From assembly GCF_000715075.1 (NCBI RefSeq), contig NC_134101.1, positions 133,686,237 to 133,750,236 on the forward strand: a DNA stretch of 64,000 nt, read 5' to 3'. The first letter of the stretch is position 1. The number at the start of each line of letters is the position of its first letter. Below are positions 58,578 through 64,000 of the stretch, in pieces. A program made the translations under genes and the position numbers. The DNA comes from Nicotiana tabacum. Lineage: Eukaryota > Streptophyta > Magnoliopsida > Solanales > Solanaceae. The notes under the pieces were generated by a model that saw only the letters and a program-made list of their open reading frames with translations, was not told the origin of the DNA and ran no database searches.

Positions 58578-61500
58578 ATGAGTGGAGGCCTCAGCAACCC
58601 CACCTCTACTCTGTTCATTTTTTGCTTCTTTCTAATTGCAATATCTGTTCAAGCTCGTCCCCCATTTGCCTGTGACCCAAGAGATAGGGCTACCAAAAAC
58701 TTCCCCTTTTGTCAAACAAATTTGGCCATTGGTGATAGAGTAAGGGACCTCATTGGGAGGTTAACATTGCAAGAGAAGGTGAAATTATTGGGGAATACTG
58801 CTGCAGCTGTGTCGAGGCTGGGAATCAAAGGCTATGAGTGGTGGTCGGAGGCACTACATGGAGTGTCAAATGTAGGACCAGGGACTAAGTTTGGTGGTGA
58901 TTTTCCAGGAGCCACCAGCTTCCCTCAAGTCATTAGTACTGCTGCTTCTTTCAATGCTTCCTTGTGGGAAGAAATTGGACGGGTAAGTATTAGGGTGGTA
59001 TAATGGTACTCTTTTTATGCTTCATATAGTTGACCCTAACTCATTTGATGAGCAATAGTTGTTATCGTTGTTGTAATGCTACTCTGATATTCACTTATAA
59101 AGTAATTACGTAATAATCATTAATTGGTGATGTGGTAAATATAATAACTAATCTGCTATTACAATTAAACTACACTTCCAATTTATAATAGTTATATGTA
59201 TTATTATCTAAGCATACTGCGTGGAATTGCTTATTGTTGGCGGTGGGTATATTTTAACATATCTTGACACTAAATATATAGAGATTATTATAATATCAAA
59301 TTATTTGTTAGTTAAGGAAAAGTTACTGTCAAGAATAGGTATGCGTTGATATAGAAAGAGTCTACAGCCTATTGCAAATGGTTAAAGTATACTTTCAACA
59401 GGATAGTACACATACGCGCATTTTGTCAGAATTAATTTTATTATTTTTATTGGTTAAAGAAATGTGTTGTTGTCTTCTTACAAGATTTTTGACAATTTTC
59501 ACGTAGTTTTTAACCTTAAGGTAGGCCTAATGCGAAAGATTCATTTTCTTAATATAACATAATCGAACCCATCAATATCGTGGTTTTTTTTTTAATATTG
59601 GACTTCCATCTTATGCTTTAAACATTCAAGATCATACAAAGGGACTACAGCCTAGCTTTTCTCTCAAATTAACGTGTGACATCCTAACACAATTTGATGT
59701 TTCAAACTAGAGCTTTGGCATCAATTAAGTTTATATTTGATGAACGTTTTTTTTTTTTCCAAAAGAAGAGGGCGACTTCTTGTTTGTTTATCTTATCCAT
59801 CCATTGACTATTATACTTTTTAAGTACGAAAGAAAGAAAATTAGAACCGAACTAAGAACTAGAATTTGACTGCTCGTGATTTGATCCATCACGGATGTAA
59901 CTAGCTCGTTAGTTTTATACTACTCCATCTCCTTTGGTTTCACTAATATAAAGAAATATAGTCTAATTTTCATAAGATATAGTACTACTCTGTTAGGACA
60001 AAAGCTAAATAGGTAATGTCATTTGCAAATGTGAAGTAAAAGCTAAGGTAGCCGTGAGTTTATTTCGAAAGAGGAGTGGGGTAATTGAGAAGTAGGGGAA
60101 AAAAATGTGCAATTGAGGTTTTCTTTCTTCTGTGCTAGTTGTAACTTACAACCAATCAGAGGATTGGCTGCTTGAGAAAAAGTTGGCAAGTTTGTGGATG
60201 GGTCGATGCGACACTTTGGGTCCCATAGGCCATAACTTACTCCACAGTGACTATATGTAAAGGGAATCAGCCAAGTTGCAACTTTGCCAGAATTGAACAG
60301 GCATGGTATTCAATATAAGGTCACATCCCCTTATCAATAAGGATTAAATATAAGATTGGGTTGGAGTGGGGTTTCATAGTTTAGATGGAAAATATAAAAA
60401 CGTACTCCGTATTTTATTTTATTTTGTTAAATTGACTAATAAGTAAATAATATCCGACAAAATGGAACAAAGAAAATAACATTTACACTACCCATACAAT
60501 ATAAATTGGTATAGCAAATTATAACTCTACCTCTCAAATTATTCAGTTTAGACTTGCTACTAATCAGAGGCGGAGGCAGAAATCGAGCTATGAGTTCAGC
60601 CGAATACAACAGCTTTTGTTTAAATAGTACTCCATCTGTCTCAAATTATATGCCGTGTTTTCTAAAAATAGTTTCTCAAATTATTTATCATTTAGAAATT
60701 CAAGACAAAATAAATTATACCCTTAATAATAATTGTTCTTGAAGATGGAGATAGCAAATAAATAAAATTAATATTCAATAAAGAGAAATTATATTTTTAG
60801 ACATAAATAAAGGTAAAATAATCCTACCTTCGTCTTAATTAATATTTCTTAAATGCGTGTAAGAGAGAAACACGACAAGTAATTTGAGGGCGGAGTATAT
60901 TTATATTAAATTTTTTATTAAATATCTACAAATATTAAATTTATAATCCAATCATTAGTATTTAAAGCCGATGTTCTACAATTCAAAACCCATCAAATTG
61001 TAATCTTGGTTCCACCTCCGCAAATAATTACTCTTGTTATTGTAAATGAAATTGTTACCATTGACAAAAAATTCATACATTATTGGTGCATATTCCTAAA
61101 CCTTGTTAAATTCATATGTGATGTTTTTGCAGGTAGTATCAGATGAAGCAAGAGCAATGTACAACGGAGAGATGGGAGGACTGACATATTGGAGCCCAAA
61201 TGTGAACATATTTAGAGACCCAAGGTGGGGCCGGGGACAGGAGACACCCGGTGAGGATCCAGTGGTAGCCGGTATATACGCCGAGCGTTATGTGAGAGGG
61301 TTACAGGGAAACGAGGAAGGTGACCGGCTGAAAGTAGCGGCATGTTGCAAGCACTACACGGCTTACGATCTCGATAACTGGAGTGGGGTCGATAGATTCC
61401 ACTTTAATGCTAAGGTAATTCCATACGTCACTACTATTCATCAATCTTTTTCCTCTTCTGGAAATGTAGTAATTTTATGTACATCTCGTGAAATTCCCAC

Positions 61501-63771
61501 CCTTTTCTTCTGTCTGACCTCTCAGCATTTCTAGGCACCATCACTTTTTGTATTTCCGGACATGCTTTTTTTGGGATTTTTCTTGCAAAGTGAGGCGCCG
61601 CGCATATACATAATATTAGGATCATGGATATAAATCGAATATTAGTAATATGTATTTATAAAAACTTTTTATTACTCCCTGGATCCTAATTTATATATTT
61701 ATAAAAACTTGCTTGAGTTTTATTTTCTAAATACCTTATATTGATATTATTTGCTATAAGTGCTTCTTCCATCATTTCTTTAACCGAGTTTCTATCGGAA
61801 ACAGTCTCTCTGCCCTTCCAAGGTAAGGGTAAGACTGCGTTATCCTACCCTCCCCAGACCCCACCTGTTGGATTACACCGGATTGTGATTGTTCTTGTTG
61901 TTGTTGTACTCTGTCCCCAAAAACCCCGAATTTTAAATTAAAAATAATTTAATTTTAAAGTTTTCATTTAACTTCTAACTTTAATGAGATGACTTACATC
62001 GATATAAATTTATGGCTTTTGAATTTTAATAGTCTTTATTTCTTTGTTATATTTTATATCTAGTCATAAATTGAGACATATGAATGTTCGTACTTTATAG
62101 TATATAGTTTGAATCGGGATACCACGTATCTAACACAAGCCTCAAACTTAGGTCATGCTATATTTCAATCATTAACATGGAATGTGAAACCAATGAGGCA
62201 ATAGCTGACAGGTGGCTGTTACTTATGTAACATTACGATTTGGATTGTGATCCTTGCTACTGTCCCCACTAACACCGAATCCAGCATATACATAAGTGGG
62301 GTACGTGCACCATTGCCATGGAAATATATAGACTCTATTTATGCACTTAATTTAAAGATTATACATGTATCAAGAGGTCCACCAATAATCTTTAAATTTT
62401 AAACATGTTGATCACCTCTAATTTGGGAATTGGGCTCTCCTTTCACAAACTGCTAAACTATACAAGTTATCTAGGATGCCTCGTTCAATATCATATGGGT
62501 AATTTATTTGAAACTTTAAAAAATTAAGAAACCATTACTTCTCTTCTCCTTTTATTTTTTGAACAATTCATGGCAGTGTCCACAGGTTACAGAAAGCAAA
62601 ACATCATTTGGATGAAACATTACAATATTATGAAACCTTTTATTTTAACAATAAAGACAATGTACACAGGTTAGCAAGCAAGACATGGAAGATACATTCG
62701 ACGTACCATTTAGAAGTTGTGTTAGAGAAGGTAAGGTGGCTAGTGTTATGTGCTCTTACAATCAAGTCAATGGCATACCAACTTGTGCTGATCCAGAACT
62801 TCTTCGCAAAACCATACGCGGCGGTTGGGGTCTTAACGGCTACATTGTCTCCGACTGTGACTCCGTCGGAGTTTTCTACGAAAATCAACACTATACATCA
62901 ACACCTGAGGAAGCTGCTGCTGATGCTATCAAAGCAGGCCTTGATTTGGACTGTGGGCCTTTTCTGGCCCAACATACTGAGACTGCAGTGCAAAGTGGTA
63001 TCCTTAAAGAGGCTTCTATAGATACCAATTTAGCTAATACAGTTGCTGTCCAGATGAGGCTTGGTATGTTTGATGGAGAACCATCAGCCCAACCTTATGG
63101 TCACCTTGGCCCGAGAGATGTTTGCAGCCCGGCCCATCAAGAACTCGCGCTTGAAGCTGCTAGACAGGGCATTGTTCTTCTTAAGAATCATGGGCCTGTT
63201 CTTCCTCTTTCTCCTCCACGCCATCGCACTGTTGCTGTCATTGGACCTAATTCGGATGTTACCGTCACAATGATTGGAAATTACGCAGGTAAACTTCATG
63301 AGAGAGTGTTAATTATGTGGAAAGATAGAAGACTAATTGAGCTTTTTAAAAATGTAGGTGTTGCATGTGGATACACAAGCCCATTACAAGGAATAGCCAA
63401 GTATGCAAAGACCATTCACCAAGAAGGTTGTGGTGATGTAGCTTGCTCTGATGATAGACTATTTCCTAGAGCTGTAGATGCTGCACGTCAAGCGGACGCA
63501 ACTGTGCTAGTAATGGGCCTGGACCAATCTATTGAGGCTGAATTCAGAGACAGAACTGGGCTCCTTTTGCCTGGGTTCCAACAAGATCTCATCTCCCAAG
63601 TATCCAAGGCCTCAAGAGGTCCTGTTATATTGGTCCTTATGTCTGGGGGCCCAGTTGATGTTACATTTGCAGAGAAGGATCCACGAATTGGTGGTATTGT
63701 TTGGGTTGGTTATCCTGGACAAGCCGGTGGTGCTGCTATTGCTGATGTCCTTTTTGGAGCCCATAATCCAG
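58578..63771 (+). CDS. BXL: Beta-D-xylosidase / alpha-L-arabinofuranosidase (GH3), 3' end outside the window
   Basis: Exons 58578-58982, 61133-61414, 62670-63288 and 63358-63771, all with GT-AG borders, give 573 codons of an expected 770 or so. Signal peptide: residues 1 to about 26 (hydrophobic [15 protein letters not shown], then RPPFAC), so secreted to the cell wall. GH3 landmarks: [19 protein letters not shown] (exon 1), [20 protein letters not shown] and [16 protein letters not shown] (exon 2), and [15 protein letters not shown] (exon 3; nucleophile Asp about 291). Exon 4 has [20 protein letters not shown] (Glu 495/497, acid/base candidates) and [18 protein letters not shown]. The family removes xylose and arabinose from xylan, arabinan and pectin side chains. 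Closest in my memory to Arabidopsis BXL1/BXL2; the exact paralogue is not settled. No lesion seen; last exons are missing because the window ends. Confidence 0.95.
58983..61132 (+). other. BXL intron 1 (2150 bp)
   Basis: Donor GTAAGT, acceptor TTTTTGCAG. AT-rich, with no gene inside. Contains the Stowaway-like MITE at 60630-60895. Much longer than usual for this family. Confidence 0.85.
60630..60895. mobile_element. Stowaway-like MITE in BXL intron 1
   Basis: 266 bp flanked by TA (60628-60629, 60896-60897). Inverted ends CTCCATCTGTCTCAAATTAT and CTCCGCCCTCAAATTACTTG (other strand). Internal matches extend further with mismatches, so it is an older copy than 57819-58082. Confidence 0.78.
61415..62669 (+). 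other. BXL intron 2 (1255 bp)
   Basis: Donor GTAATT (weaker than consensus), acceptor TACACAG. Contains a SINE 3' piece (61781-61907) and a second acceptor-like block 84 nt upstream of the real one (CCACAG ending 62585). Confidence 0.8.
61781..61907 (+). repeat. SINE 3' fragment in BXL intron 2
   Basis: CTATCGGAAACAGTCTCTCT, AAGGTAAGGGTAAGACTGCG, CCCTCCCCAGACCCCAC, GGATTACACCGG, then a TTGTTCTTGTTGTTGTTG tail. This is the 3' part of Solanaceae SINEs with TTG tails (family recalled, not searched). Confidence 0.7.
63289..63357 (+). other. BXL intron 3 (69 bp, stop-free)
   Basis: GTAAAC...AATGTAG between GNYAG and VACGYT. 69 nt is 23 codons and no stop occurs in the reading frame, so an intron-retaining frame stays open. 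The conserved junction G|VACGYT shows it is an intron. Confidence 0.88.
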
Positions 63772-64000
63772 GTAAACTCGCTACAAGATCCACAAAAATG
63801 GATTTCCATTTCTTCTTTTGGGCCCATTCTGTTTTCTTATGGTTCACCTCATTGATTCAAACTCAAAGTTTTTAAATGGAGTCAACTCATTTATTGTAGT
63901 GAGTAAAGCGAAATAGGATACAGAGAATTCATATAGAGCTTAACTTTTATAAATTGATTTTATAGAAGATTTTACGCTATTAGATTACCTAAAAGATAAT
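63772..64000 (+). other. Start of BXL intron 4
   Basis: Donor GGTAAACTC after NPG. The next conserved exon (GKLPMTWYP-type) was not found up to the window end, so the intron continues beyond it. Confidence 0.75.

Noticed and set aside
61673..62070. Another Stowaway MITE in BXL intron 2 (CTCCCTGGATCCTAATTTAT)
   Set aside because: No matching inverted right end next to a TA could be found.
62685..63875. A single 396-codon BXL exon
   Set aside because: It reads through the 69-nt intron 63289-63357 and past the donor at 63772; family junctions support separate exons.

Overview
The window is a repeat-dominated stretch of plant nuclear DNA, most likely from a nightshade (Solanaceae, probably Nicotiana). 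This rests on the kinds of repeat present: giant Tat/Ogre Ty3-gypsy elements, a SINE 3' end with a TTG-rich tail, hAT and Stowaway MITEs and Tekay-like long LTRs. It also rests on an intron-containing plant cell-wall glycosidase gene at the right edge. The species is inference. About 57.6 of the 64 kb is nested transposable elements, whose borders I fixed by matching LTR ends, target-site duplications (TSDs), primer-binding sites (PBS) and polypurine tracts (PPT).

Layout. Element A (25-19542, + strand, TSD aagac) is a Tat-lineage Ty3-gypsy element with 0.64-kb LTRs, decayed gag, protease, RT, RNase H and integrase, and an antisense extra ORF (aORF) between pol and the 3' LTR. It carries a hAT MITE (2023-2815) in gag. 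A Tekay-like solo LTR (element B, 10638-17990, TSD ccttc) sits in its aORF. A CACTA transposon (element C, 12708-17270) sits inside B and has picked up a fragment of a RHOMBOID-like 13 (RBL13) gene. Element D (about 19798-57666, + strand) is a second Tat element that has lost almost all of gag-pol but kept its antisense aORF. Its 5' LTR carries another hAT MITE (19903-20595). Its body was opened by element E (21942-30495, minus strand, TSD gaaac, 2.0-kb LTRs, initiator-Met-tRNA PBS, no recognisable coding capacity). It was opened again by element F (33325-55530, + strand, 22.2 kb, LTRs of about 3.95 kb), a near-complete Ogre element with ORF1, gag, protease, RT, RNase H, a second archaeal-type RNase H and an open integrase frame.

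The only clear host gene is a GH3 beta-D-xylosidase/alpha-L-arabinofuranosidase (BXL type) on the + strand from 58578. Four exons are visible (58578-58982, 61133-61414, 62670-63288, 63358-63771) and the 3' end lies beyond the window. The 3' LTR of D ends about 0.9 kb upstream of its ATG, with a Stowaway MITE in between. Its introns hold another Stowaway-like MITE and a SINE piece.

How it fits together. D arrived beside BXL, and E, F and a MITE then inserted into D. A inserted next to D and was opened by B, which was opened by C. None of the retroelements looks autonomous now: A and F have lost RT catalytic residues, A has also lost integrase residues, and D and E lack gag-pol. Points worth a second look are the antisense aORF kept by a gag-pol-deleted element, a roughly 80-nt motif repeated four times at intercistronic positions of F, the RBL13 capture, and a 69-nt stop-free intron in BXL.
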